Assembly: GCA_003485885.1 (NCBI GenBank)
Contig: DNHM01000257.1
Span: 1 to 7,031, forward strand
From: Acidimicrobiaceae bacterium
Lineage (GTDB): Bacteria > Actinomycetota > Acidimicrobiia > Acidimicrobiales > UBA10347
Direction: 5' to 3'
Length of the DNA stretch: 7,031 bases
Position 1 is the first letter of the stretch. Each line of letters starts with the position of its first letter. The position numbers and the translations under genes are program-made. The notes below the pieces were generated by a model, which saw only the letters and a program-made list of their open reading frames with translations, was not told the origin of the DNA and made no database searches. Of the stretch, positions 1 through 6,708 are shown piece by piece.

Positions 1-72
1 TCGCGCTGCCCGGTCGATGGCAACTTCGGCGGTGCCCCCAACCAGCCGCCGCCACAACATACCGCCACTCAT
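1..72 (-). CDS. Possible 5' end of a gene running off the left edge
   Basis: A minus-strand frame opens with ATG at 70-72 and stays open to the window edge, giving 24 codons that begin MSGGMLWRRLVGGTAEVAID. A second in-frame ATG lies at 58-60 and a GTG at 85-87; the upstream in-frame stop is at 100-102. The orientation matches the two genes upstream of it (112-483 and 499-1035), so it could be a third member of a minus-strand operon, 39 bases after the small membrane protein. There is no strong ribosome binding site and the fragment is too short to assign a family. It could be a chance open frame. Confidence 0.3.
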   Translation of the reverse strand, partial: MSGGMLWRRLVGGTAEVAIDRAAR

Positions 73-111
73 TGTCGCACCAGACACCGATGTCTCGGTT
101 CAATCCCCAGA

Positions 112-483
112 TCAATAAATAGCGAGCAGCTCCGCAATCACAATCAGACTAGTTACCGCAACATTTACTATGCGGAACACGACGATTGGCGCCTTTTCCA
201 TCCGCTTACCCATGGCGGACTCGGCGAAGCCGGTGATGTCACTTGACGCCGCCATCAAATCCTGCATTGCATCATCTAAAAAGGCAATGCACCAGAGTGA
301 GCCGAGGACGATCCAAGTCGCAAGTGCAAGTTGGACTCCAGAGTCCTCAAGGCCAGCGCCACCTAGTCCCAAGACCAGTGCGAGTCCGACGTGGGAAATG
401 GTGAAAGACATCACGATCATGCGGGCGTCCGCTGCACGCATTTTCATCAATTCAATTGGAGTGCTCGTTTCCACTTCTATCAT
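112..483 (-). CDS. Small hypothetical membrane protein, three predicted helices
   Basis: This is a 123-residue protein I do not recognise. Three hydrophobic stretches are visible, at about residues 21-44, 50-69 and 98-121, separated by an acidic then basic loop (residues 70-97, containing DDAMQD and GKRMEK). It is therefore probably an integral membrane protein with no signal peptide and no catalytic motif that I can see. It starts 15 bases after the stop of the prenyltransferase-like gene on the same strand, so the two are probably co-transcribed. The purine-rich GAAGGA (484-489) abuts the ATG at 481-483 with no spacer. The in-frame GTG at 472-474 would sit 9 bases from it and may be the real start, costing three residues. 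By eye the gene seems more AT-rich than its neighbours. An overlapping plus-strand frame is less protein-like and is treated as a shadow. Confidence 0.6.
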   Translation of the reverse strand: MIEVETSTPIELMKMRAADARMIVMSFTISHVGLALVLGLGGAGLEDSGVQLALATWIVLGSLWCIAFLDDAMQDLMAASSDITGFAESAMGKRMEKAPIVVFRIVNVAVTSLIVIAELLAIY

Positions 484-498
484 TCCTTCGTTTAAAGA

Positions 499-1035
499 TC
501 AACTGGGCTTAAACTTCTTAACACACGATGCTCCGATGACAGGCGATACTGGTCGAGAGTGACCGGCTAGTGACGGGTGCATCACACCTATCGCATGGGC
601 ATGGCCGGCAATCGCTGCCGTTGGGTTCAGTGCTGGCAGATAGGCCGCTGCATTCCAGTGAGCAGCCCGAGGGTGTCTGTTCGAGTTGGGCATCAGTATG
701 GGTACTGCACCTCGATCGTCGGCAATCGTGGCCAGCCAGTCACACGCCGGTGCAAGAACTTCAGGTGCCAAGGCGCCAGCAGTGGCCATCCGTTCGAAGG
801 CGATCTCCACGTCGAGTGCCTGGCTATCCGGTACCTGCTTGTCCGGTTCAAGCCCATGGCCGAAGCCGCCGTCGTCGTTGCGATATGGCAGAAGACTGTC
901 AACCACCGCTGATGGGTCACCGTTTCCGAACAACACTGCATGGACGGCTTGTTCAACCGGGCGAGCATGTTCGCGAATGAAGGTGTGGGCGGCGTCCGAG
1001 TCAAAGGCAGAAGGGTCAGTCAAGGGTTTCTCCAT
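499..1035 (-). CDS. Prenyltransferase/squalene-oxidase-repeat-like protein, apparently C-terminally truncated
   Basis: This is a 178-residue soluble protein. Residues 51-65 (YRNDDGGFGHGLEPD) match the Gly/Phe-rich repeat signature of alpha/alpha-barrel proteins related to terpene cyclases and prenyltransferases. The lead-in at residues 20-37 (IREHARPVEQAVHAVLFG) and the segment around 136-150 (LNPTAAIAGHAHAIG) resemble a family of uncharacterised actinobacterial proteins that, from memory, run to about 280-310 residues. Family resemblance fades after about residue 160, and the protein ends in a short tail with KKFKPS. The second half of the barrel thus seems missing, and the two other frames beyond that point do not restore it. 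The aspartate-rich catalytic motifs of true cyclases (DXDD type) are not evident, so no enzyme activity is assigned. The ATG at 1033-1035 lacks a strong ribosome binding site. It is divergent from the MmpL gene and leads into the small membrane protein. It may be functional in shortened form or a decaying gene. Confidence 0.65.
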   Translation of the reverse strand: MEKPLTDPSAFDSDAAHTFIREHARPVEQAVHAVLFGNGDPSAVVDSLLPYRNDDGGFGHGLEPDKQVPDSQALDVEIAFERMATAGALAPEVLAPACDWLATIADDRGAVPILMPNSNRHPRAAHWNAAAYLPALNPTAAIAGHAHAIGVMHPSLAGHSRPVSPVIGASCVKKFKPS

Positions 1036-1154
1036 CCATCGCCGGTGAGGACTTTAGGCAACCAGCTGACTGACCCAAAACCTATGCTGGCCGCAATTCC
1101 GCCGCTCGGCATCGTAGGTAAGGCACCATAGTTGTCCGTCACGAGGAGCCCCCC
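1036..1154. promoter_or_regulatory. Divergent spacer between the prenyltransferase-like and MmpL genes
   Basis: This 119-base gap separates two genes read outward from it, so promoters for both must lie here or overlap the coding starts. I see no clean -35/-10 pair in either direction; TATGCT at 1083-1088 is the best isolated -10-like hexamer on the plus strand, without a matching -35. The assignment rests on gene orientation only. Confidence 0.35.
1143..1148 (+). promoter_or_regulatory. Shine-Dalgarno sequence of the MmpL gene
   Basis: GAGGAG lies 6 bases before the ATG at 1155-1157. This is a near-ideal spacing and fixes the start of the transporter gene. It is the clearest ribosome binding site in the window. 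Confidence 0.8.
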
Positions 1155-3389
1155 ATGTCCCACGCCCTGTATCGCCTCGGCCGATTTGCCGCCGAGAAGC
1201 CGTGGACCGTCATCGGTGCGTGGGTGGCACTTGCTGCTCTGGTTATTGGTATGTCCGCCGGTTTCGGCCGCGAGCTTGAAGACTCGTTCGCAGTTCCGGG
1301 TCTCGACTCACAACAAGCAATCGAGCTGCTGAGCGAAGCACAATCTGATCGCGCCGGATTGACTGCCCAAATTGTGGTCACACCGCTCGACCCAACGACA
1401 ACCTTCTTCGAGTCAGCCTCTGCCCAAGCCGAACTGGCCGAGATTCAGGCCGGTGCAGCGGCACTCGAGCACGTACTGTTCACCACCGATCCAGCAGCTG
1501 CACTTGCCGCCGATCCAGCGAGCGCGGCCCAGAGCGGTGGCGTCTCGGCGGATGGTCGGGTTGCACTCATCCGGGTGCAGTACCCCGTGATCGAAGAGCT
1601 GAGTGCCTCCGATCTTGAAGCACTCAAAGAGTTCAGGCTCGAAATAGGCGCAGATTCACCGCTCCAGGTCGAGATGGGTGGTGATCTGTTCTCGTCATTC
1701 CAAGAACCCGAAACAGGTATCGGTGAAATGATCGGCCTGGTGGCAGCGGTAATCATCCTGCTCGTCGCGTTTGGTTCCGTGATCGCCATGGGTCTGCCGA
1801 TCGGCATGGCGCTGTTTGGGCTGGCACTTGGCATTAGCAGCATGTCGTTGATCAACTATCTCGTCGATATTCCAAGCTGGGCACCACAAATGGCCAGCAT
1901 GATTGGCCTGGGTGTCGGGATCGATTACGCACTGTTTCTGGTCACTCGCCACCGCGAGTTCCTTGGTCAAGGCATGACGGTTGCTGAATCGGTCGGCCGT
2001 TCCGCTGCGACTGCAGGTCAAGCCGTGATCTTCGCCGGGGGCACCGTCGTGATCGCGATTCTCGGCCTAGCCGTTTCTGGTGTGCCGTTTATGACCGCTG
2101 CCGGTATCGCAACATCGGTCGTGGTGTTAATCATGGTCGCTGCGTCGATTACCTTGCTGCCTGCCTTCCTCGGGCTTGCCGGACACCGGGTCAACGGTCG
2201 GACCTCTAAACGTGTTCGCATGGCCGCCAAGGCCGACGCCGCTGCAGCAACCGATCATGTGACCCCGGGCTGGGAACGTTGGGGTTCGCACGTTGCCAAC
2301 AACGCCTGGCCATATGCCATCGGCGTGACGGTGTTGCTGCTGGCCCTCACCGCGCCGGTATTGTCGCTGCAGCTTGGTTTCCCTGACGAAGGCACACTTC
2401 CCGATACTCGCACCGAACGGCGTGGCTACGACCTGGTTGCCGAGAGTTTTGGGCCGGGCGTAAATGGTCCTCTGGTGATCGCCATTGACACCTCGCAAGA
2501 TGCCAGCCAGGTGCAGAACCTAAGCACACAGGTCCTGGCTGACCCCGGCATCGCTGCGGTATTGCCTGCCGACATCAACACTGAAGCTGGTGTTGCGACC
2601 ATCGTCGCCTTCCCGAACACGGCACCCCAGGATGACGCCACGTTGGACACCGTCCAACGCATCCGCAGCGAGATCATCCCTCCGCTGTTCGACAGCAGTC
2701 CGGCCCGAGCTCATGTAGGTGGTGCCACCGCGGGGTTCGCTGACATCGGTGATCGTGTGAATGACCGACTGCCGTTGTTTATTGCTGCGGTGATCGTGTT
2801 GTCGTTCTTGCTGCTGATGTTTGTGTTCCGGTCGATTCTTGTGCCGCTCAAGGCGGCACTGCTCAACCTGCTGAGTATCGGCGCCGCGTACGGCGTGTTG
2901 GTGATGGTATTCCAGTGGGGCTGGGGTGCTGGTCTGATAGGTCTGGAGTCCACGGTTCCGATCGTCTCGTTCATACCGATGTTCATGTTCGCCATCTTGT
3001 TCGGCCTATCGATGGACTACGAGGTTTTCCTTCTCAGCCGGGTCCGTGAGGAGTACCTCGTTACTGGCGACAACGACTCCTCGGTCATCCATGGCATTGC
3101 CAGCACAGCGCGGGTGATAACCTCGGCAGCGCTGATCATGATCTCGGTCTTTCTAGGTTTCGTGCTGGGCGACGACCCGACCATCAAGATGATGGGTCTT
3201 GGGCTGGCGACGGCGATCTTCGTCGATGCCACCATCGTGCGAGTGGTACTTGTGCCGGCAACCATGAAACTCATGGGCGATGCCAACTGGTGGATACCGG
3301 GCTGGCTCGACAGGATTCTGCCAACCATCGATATCGAAGGTGAAGGCGGCCTGCCTGAGCCTGAGATGGAAACCTCTGCCACCCGCTAA
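1155..3389 (+). CDS. MMPL family (RND superfamily) transporter
   Basis: This 744-residue inner-membrane protein belongs to the MmpL branch of the RND superfamily: proton-driven exporters, in actinomycetes often of lipids or other hydrophobic molecules. The layout is two repeats. Each has one helix (about 15-33 and 383-405), an external porter domain (about 40-188 and 406-538), then five more helices (about 189-341 and 539-703), twelve in total. Asp257-Tyr258 (GIDYALF) in helix 4 and Asp621-Tyr622 (MDYEVF) in helix 10 match the proton-relay pairs known from mycobacterial MmpL3. The second porter domain starts with the family-typical FGPGVNGPL (432-440). A basic, Ala-rich cytoplasmic linker (about 342-380) joins the halves. 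The length fits the shorter actinobacterial MMPL proteins without the long C-terminal tail of MmpL3. The start is supported by GAGGAG six bases upstream. The gene stands alone on its strand, so the substrate cannot be inferred from a partner. Family assignment is firm; cargo is unknown. Confidence 0.95.
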   Translation: MSHALYRLGRFAAEKPWTVIGAWVALAALVIGMSAGFGRELEDSFAVPGLDSQQAIELLSEAQSDRAGLTAQIVVTPLDPTTTFFESASAQAELAEIQAGAAALEHVLFTTDPAAALAADPASAAQSGGVSADGRVALIRVQYPVIEELSASDLEALKEFRLEIGADSPLQVEMGGDLFSSFQEPETGIGEMIGLVAAVIILLVAFGSVIAMGLPIGMALFGLALGISSMSLINYLVDIPSWAPQMASMIGLGVGIDYALFLVTRHREFLGQGMTVAESVGRSAATAGQAVIFAGGTVVIAILGLAVSGVPFMTAAGIATSVVVLIMVAASITLLPAFLGLAGHRVNGRTSKRVRMAAKADAAAATDHVTPGWERWGSHVANNAWPYAIGVTVLLLALTAPVLSLQLGFPDEGTLPDTRTERRGYDLVAESFGPGVNGPLVIAIDTSQDASQVQNLSTQVLADPGIAAVLPADINTEAGVATIVAFPNTAPQDDATLDTVQRIRSEIIPPLFDSSPARAHVGGATAGFADIGDRVNDRLPLFIAAVIVLSFLLLMFVFRSILVPLKAALLNLLSIGAAYGVLVMVFQWGWGAGLIGLESTVPIVSFIPMFMFAILFGLSMDYEVFLLSRVREEYLVTGDNDSSVIHGIASTARVITSAALIMISVFLGFVLGDDPTIKMMGLGLATAIFVDATIVRVVLVPATMKLMGDANWWIPGWLDRILPTIDIEGEGGLPEPEMETSATR

Positions 3390-3433
3390 CGACATCGGCC
3401 AGTTCCACGTCATTCATTCGGGCGGTCGTCGCT

Positions 3434-5191
3434 CTATCGCCTGCGGATGAGCCGACCCGGTCGTTCGCCGGTGTCGGTGTCATGGGCTCGGGTCTGGACG
3501 CCGTTCACGAACGTGGCCAGGTAACCCGATACCGGCTGCAGAAATCGCACACCGTTGGCGGGTAGATCAGCGTGGGTTTCCGGTCGGCGGACCTGCAGAT
3601 TGGCGAAGTCGATCACATTCACATCTGCTCGCATGCCCACTTCGAGCGTGCCTCGATCTTCGAGGCCATAGAGGCGGGCGTTACGGCGTGTCTGTTTCTC
3701 GACCAGAAACTCGACTGGGATCTGCTCGCCCCGAGTCCGGTCTCGTGCCCAATGGGTGATTTGAGTGCTGGGCATCGACCCGTCACAGATCAACTTCACG
3801 TGTGCACCAGCATCGCCGAGGCCGGTGACCGTCTCAGGATGCACCAGCATCTCCCGGATCGCGTCCAGATTTTGGTCTACGAAGCCGGCACCAAGCATGG
3901 TGGCTACGTTTGTACCGTCACCAGCACACAAGAAGTCATACGCAGCTTCGAGCGGTGTCTGTCCCTGGGCCGCCGCTATCTCAAGGAACGACTGGTCCGA
4001 TGTTGGTTCGTAATCGACGATCGGCGCAAGCAGGTACATCCCCGGTACGCGCATCTGTAGCGCTTCGTACAACGCCTCCATCGATCCGGGGTTCTCTGGA
4101 GGAACATCGTCGTCGCCCAAGATCCGAGCCCGGAGCTGTGGATCCCGCATGGCCTTGGCTCGTTCGGCAACCGACAGATGGGCAATCTCCAAGTAACTAC
4201 GGCGCCGCATGAACGCGTGATATCCCTCGAGACTCGACAGCAGGCCAATAGGCCGAGACGCCACCTGGGGGTAGAGCTTGGTACCGGTTGCGTTGTGGTC
4301 GGACACGAAGTCGAGCACCTGGCGCCAGTCATGGGGACGATCGCGGTTCTGCACCGTGGTGAAGGTGATCTTCTGCCCCGTTGCTCGTGAGATATCTGCA
4401 AGTAGCTCGAGTTCGTGGAGTTGTGAGAACCGTTCGCCGCCCAGCATCTCTAGGTCACCGATCGATTCCGATGTAATGGCCTCGAACACTGCGCCACCGC
4501 CGTCGGCCATGCCGTGGGCTAGTGCATGCAGTTCGTTTGCGGTTGCATAGGTGCCCGGCACTGCGCTGCCGTCGAGCGACCGGTGAAAGATGGTCCGTGA
4601 CGTAGAGAAGCCAATCGCTCCCGCAGCCACGGCTTCGGCGGTGAGCTTGCGCATAGCGGCAATGTCTTCCTCGGTAGCGTCCTCGTTACGGACACCTCGA
4701 TCACGCATGACGTGAAAGCGAAGCGCTCCATGAGCAAGCTGCGCTCCGATGTCGAGGGAATACGAACGCTGGCCCAGGAAGTCGAGATACTCGGGGAAAC
4801 TTTCCCATGCACCCCACGGCACACCCTCGTGTAACGCCGCGCCGGGGATGTCTTCGACACCTTCCATCAACTCGATCAGCGTTTGCTGTTCACCTGGCGG
4901 GCACGGCGCGAATCCGACACCGCAATTGCCCATAACGAGCGATGTCACCCCGTTGCTGAACGACGGGTCAAGTTCGCTGTCCCACGCGGCTTGGCCGTCG
5001 TAATGGGTATGTACATCTACCCAGCCGGGCGTGACCATCGCGCCATCGGCATCGATGACTCGGTCGCCATGGAGACCAGGGCCAACCGCACTAATCACGC
5101 CGTTGTGAATCGCGACGTCAGCGGTTCGGGGCGCAGCACCGGTGCCGTCTACGACCTCGCCGCCCTTGATAACTAGGTCGTGTTGAGCCAT
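3434..5191 (-). CDS. Amidohydrolase family protein, N-acyl-D-amino-acid deacylase-like
   Basis: This is a 585-residue cytoplasmic metal-dependent hydrolase of the amidohydrolase superfamily (Amidohydro_3 / D-aminoacylase group). The N-terminal strand DLVIKGGEVVDGTG (5-18) and the C-terminal part from about 510 (GTLEVGMRADVNVIDF) form the small beta-sandwich around the TIM barrel. Metal-site residues include His61 and His63 (VDVHTHYDG) and Cys90 (MGNCGVG), 29 residues after His61 as in D-aminoacylase. Asp460 (GLGDAGAHV) fits the catalytic aspartate. The histidines expected in the usual THxR and SHxK motifs are not visible; the matching places read VFEAITSE (235-242) and FTTVQN (277-282). The substrate is thus uncertain: an N-acyl-D-amino acid or another amide or cyclic amide. 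ATG at 5189-5191 is chosen because the domain begins there; a TTG 54 bases upstream would add 18 unrelated residues. No clear Shine-Dalgarno sequence precedes the ATG. The gene lies 92 bases downstream of the MFS gene on the same strand and converges with the MmpL gene. Confidence 0.9.
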   Translation of the reverse strand: MAQHDLVIKGGEVVDGTGAAPRTADVAIHNGVISAVGPGLHGDRVIDADGAMVTPGWVDVHTHYDGQAAWDSELDPSFSNGVTSLVMGNCGVGFAPCPPGEQQTLIELMEGVEDIPGAALHEGVPWGAWESFPEYLDFLGQRSYSLDIGAQLAHGALRFHVMRDRGVRNEDATEEDIAAMRKLTAEAVAAGAIGFSTSRTIFHRSLDGSAVPGTYATANELHALAHGMADGGGAVFEAITSESIGDLEMLGGERFSQLHELELLADISRATGQKITFTTVQNRDRPHDWRQVLDFVSDHNATGTKLYPQVASRPIGLLSSLEGYHAFMRRRSYLEIAHLSVAERAKAMRDPQLRARILGDDDVPPENPGSMEALYEALQMRVPGMYLLAPIVDYEPTSDQSFLEIAAAQGQTPLEAAYDFLCAGDGTNVATMLGAGFVDQNLDAIREMLVHPETVTGLGDAGAHVKLICDGSMPSTQITHWARDRTRGEQIPVEFLVEKQTRRNARLYGLEDRGTLEVGMRADVNVIDFANLQVRRPETHADLPANGVRFLQPVSGYLATFVNGVQTRAHDTDTGERPGRLIRRR

Positions 5192-5194
5192 GAA

Positions 5195-5208
5195 CCGACA
5201 GTAGTCGG
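5195..5208 (-). other. Short inverted repeat just before the amidohydrolase start
   Basis: CCGAC-AGTA-GTCGG is a perfect 5-base-pair stem with a 4-base loop, ending three bases before the chosen ATG on the minus strand. It occupies the place where a ribosome binding site would be expected, and none is visible. It could affect translation initiation or be chance. Confidence 0.3.
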
Positions 5209-5235
5209 CCCAGCTCGAACAGGGCGCAGCTGGCC
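5207..5235. repeat. GC-rich inverted repeat between the MFS and amidohydrolase genes
   Basis: GGCC-C-AGCT (5207-5215) pairs with AGCT-GGCC (5228-5235) to give an 8-base-pair stem with a single bulged C and a 12-base loop. It is in the spacer transcribed between two same-strand genes. No run of T follows on the minus strand, so it is not a classical intrinsic terminator. It could be an attenuator, an mRNA-processing structure or a binding site. Confidence 0.4.
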
Positions 5236-5260
5236 TCGAGCCCAATAGGGCGGCTAGGCG

Positions 5261-5283
5261 GACGCCCAGTCCTCGTTGGCGTC
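5261..5283 (-). terminator. Possible weak terminator or stem-loop after the MFS gene
   Basis: GACGCC (5261-5266) and GGCGTC (5278-5283) form a perfect 6-base-pair GC-rich stem with an 11-base loop, directly next to the MFS stop codon (5284-5286). The minus-strand sequence after it is CGCCTAGCC, with no T-tract. Strict intrinsic termination is therefore doubtful; read-through into the amidohydrolase gene is plausible. Confidence 0.3.
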
Positions 5284-6708
5284 TCAGCCGTCAGGGGCCA
5301 GTTGTTGTCGTGGATAGAAGGCGAAGATCGTCACCGCTCCGAGGGCTGTCGATACGAAGAAGAACAGGAAGACTCGGTCAAACGCTGCCACGATGTCGGG
5401 CCGGTCAGCCGAACCAACAAACGCGACAGCTGCAGCCACACCAATGGCACCAGCCACGTTACGTAACATGTTGAACGCCGCATTCATCGAACCCCAGGTC
5501 GACTCGGGGACGGATTCGAGTGCATAACTGTTCATCGTCGGCGACGAAAATCCCCAGCCGAAGCCGAACGACAAGATGCCAGGCAGAAACGACGTCACGT
5601 AACTACCGTCTTGGTCCAACACCAGCCAACACCAGCCGACCGAGAACACCATAATCAGGCTCCCGATATGAATCGGCCATTTGTGACCAACCCGGTCAGC
5701 GACCCGCCCGCCAGCCAGCGTCATTGTTGCCGCGGCTATTGGTCCGGCGGTCAATGCAAGCCCAATCTGCAGATTGGAGTACCCCCAGATTCGCTTCAGG
5801 TACAGCGGCCACACCAGCCAGATGGCCAGGCTGGAGACCGAGATCAAAGTGTTTGCTGCATTCGCCATCCACACCTCGCGTTTGCGGAATAGAGCCAGAT
5901 CGATAAGCGGGTGTGGATGACGTTTCGACTGTGCCAGGAAAGCCATGATCGCTGCTGCAGCGACCACAAAGGAGCCAACGGTCAGTGCGCTGGTCCAGCC
6001 CCAGTCCTTGCCTTTCCCGACACCAAAAACCACGAGAGCGATACCAGCGGTGCCTAAAATCGCACCGACAATGTCAAGCTTGCCGGTTGCGTCTGGCGCG
6101 GCAACTTCGTTCAGCCGACGACGCCCGACCAGCCACACAACCAGGGCCACGGGTGCGCTGAGAAAGTACAACCATCGCCAACTGCTGAATTGCAGAATCG
6201 ACGCTGATGCACTTGGGGCCACCGCGGCAGAGAGCGGTCCCGCTGCGGCCCATGCTGCAACCGCGGTGGAACGGCGGGTCGCGGGGAACAGCGGGAGCAC
6301 CATGGAGAGCGACGCTGGAATGACCAGCGCTCCTGCAATGGCTTGCAGCACTCGAGCAGCGATCAACACCCACACATTGGGAGCTAATGCTGACAGCACG
6401 GACGAGACAGCGAACAACATCACGCCAAGCTGGAACATCTTGACCCGGCCCTGGCGGTCAGCAATACGACCGCCAAGCGGCAGGAACGCTGCTGTCCCGA
6501 TCAAATACCCCGAAGAAACGAACGCAGTCGTGGTTTCCGCAACCGCGGGAAACGAGGCCGTGATGTCATCGAACGCAATATTGGTGGCCGTCGAATTGAA
6601 CCCGACGAGCACGTACCCAGCGGCACCTATCGCCAAGGCCTTCCAGGCTTCGGGTGCAATTGCTACAGGCTCCGTGGTGCCCTCATCGCTACTCGTATTG
6701 TTTGCCAC
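5284..6708 (-). CDS. MFS transporter, DHA2 (EmrB/QacA-like) drug/proton antiporter type
   Basis: This is a membrane exporter of the major facilitator superfamily, 474 residues from the GTG at 6706-6708. About fourteen hydrophobic helices can be counted, which fits the DHA2 group of proton-coupled multidrug or metabolite exporters. Motif A is clear between helices 2 and 3 (LGGRIADRQGRVKMF, residues 78-92 from this start). SSWRWLYFL (175-183) matches the conserved WRW segment before helix 6, and a related loop GGRVADRVGHKW (333-344) lies in the second half. Motif C in helix 5, usually GPxxGG, reads APSASA (164-169), so its glycines are replaced. The start is uncertain. The frame also extends to a GTG at 6793-6795, adding 29 polar, non-family-like residues; neither start has a strong ribosome binding site. 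The shorter form is preferred because it leaves a normal 22-residue cytoplasmic lead. The amidohydrolase follows 92 bases downstream. The exported compound is unknown. Confidence 0.9.
   Translation of the reverse strand: MANNTSSDEGTTEPVAIAPEAWKALAIGAAGYVLVGFNSTATNIAFDDITASFPAVAETTTAFVSSGYLIGTAAFLPLGGRIADRQGRVKMFQLGVMLFAVSSVLSALAPNVWVLIAARVLQAIAGALVIPASLSMVLPLFPATRRSTAVAAWAAAGPLSAAVAPSASASILQFSSWRWLYFLSAPVALVVWLVGRRRLNEVAAPDATGKLDIVGAILGTAGIALVVFGVGKGKDWGWTSALTVGSFVVAAAAIMAFLAQSKRHPHPLIDLALFRKREVWMANAANTLISVSSLAIWLVWPLYLKRIWGYSNLQIGLALTAGPIAAATMTLAGGRVADRVGHKWPIHIGSLIMVFSVGWCWLVLDQDGSYVTSFLPGILSFGFGWGFSSPTMNSYALESVPESTWGSMNAAFNMLRNVAGAIGVAAAVAFVGSADRPDIVAAFDRVFLFFFVSTALGAVTIFAFYPRQQLAPDG
5617..5636. 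repeat. Perfect 10-base tandem duplication inside the MFS gene
   Basis: CAACACCAGC occurs twice back to back. On the coding strand it encodes part of GWCWLVLD in a transmembrane helix. The unit is not a multiple of three, so gain or loss of one copy would shift the reading frame. Confidence 0.6.
5762..5777. repeat. Perfect 16-base palindrome inside the MFS gene
   Basis: CCAATCTGCAGATTGG reads the same on both strands. It lies in the coding sequence (SNLQIGL) at the start of a helix. Eleven bases of it (CTGCAGATTGG) recur at 3593-3603 in the amidohydrolase gene, where they also encode part of an Asn-Leu-Gln. It is probably codon-driven, but a binding site cannot be excluded. Confidence 0.4.

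Noticed and set aside
170..562. 130-codon plus-strand open frame over the small membrane gene
   Set aside because: The opposite strand encodes a more protein-like sequence with three clean hydrophobic helices, and this frame runs across two genes of the other strand.
1036..1154. Search for a defined sigma-70 promoter in the divergent spacer
   Set aside because: Only isolated -10-like hexamers were seen, with no -35 at proper spacing, so no specific promoter is called.
3572..4060. 162-codon plus-strand open frame antisense to the amidohydrolase gene
   Set aside because: No recognisable domain, no ribosome binding site of note, and it is fully opposite a well-supported enzyme.
5192..5245. 18-residue N-terminal extension of the amidohydrolase from a TTG start
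   Set aside because: The enzyme fold begins at the ATG at 5191. The extension is Pro/Cys/Ser-rich, unlike family N-termini, and overlaps the inverted repeats of the spacer.
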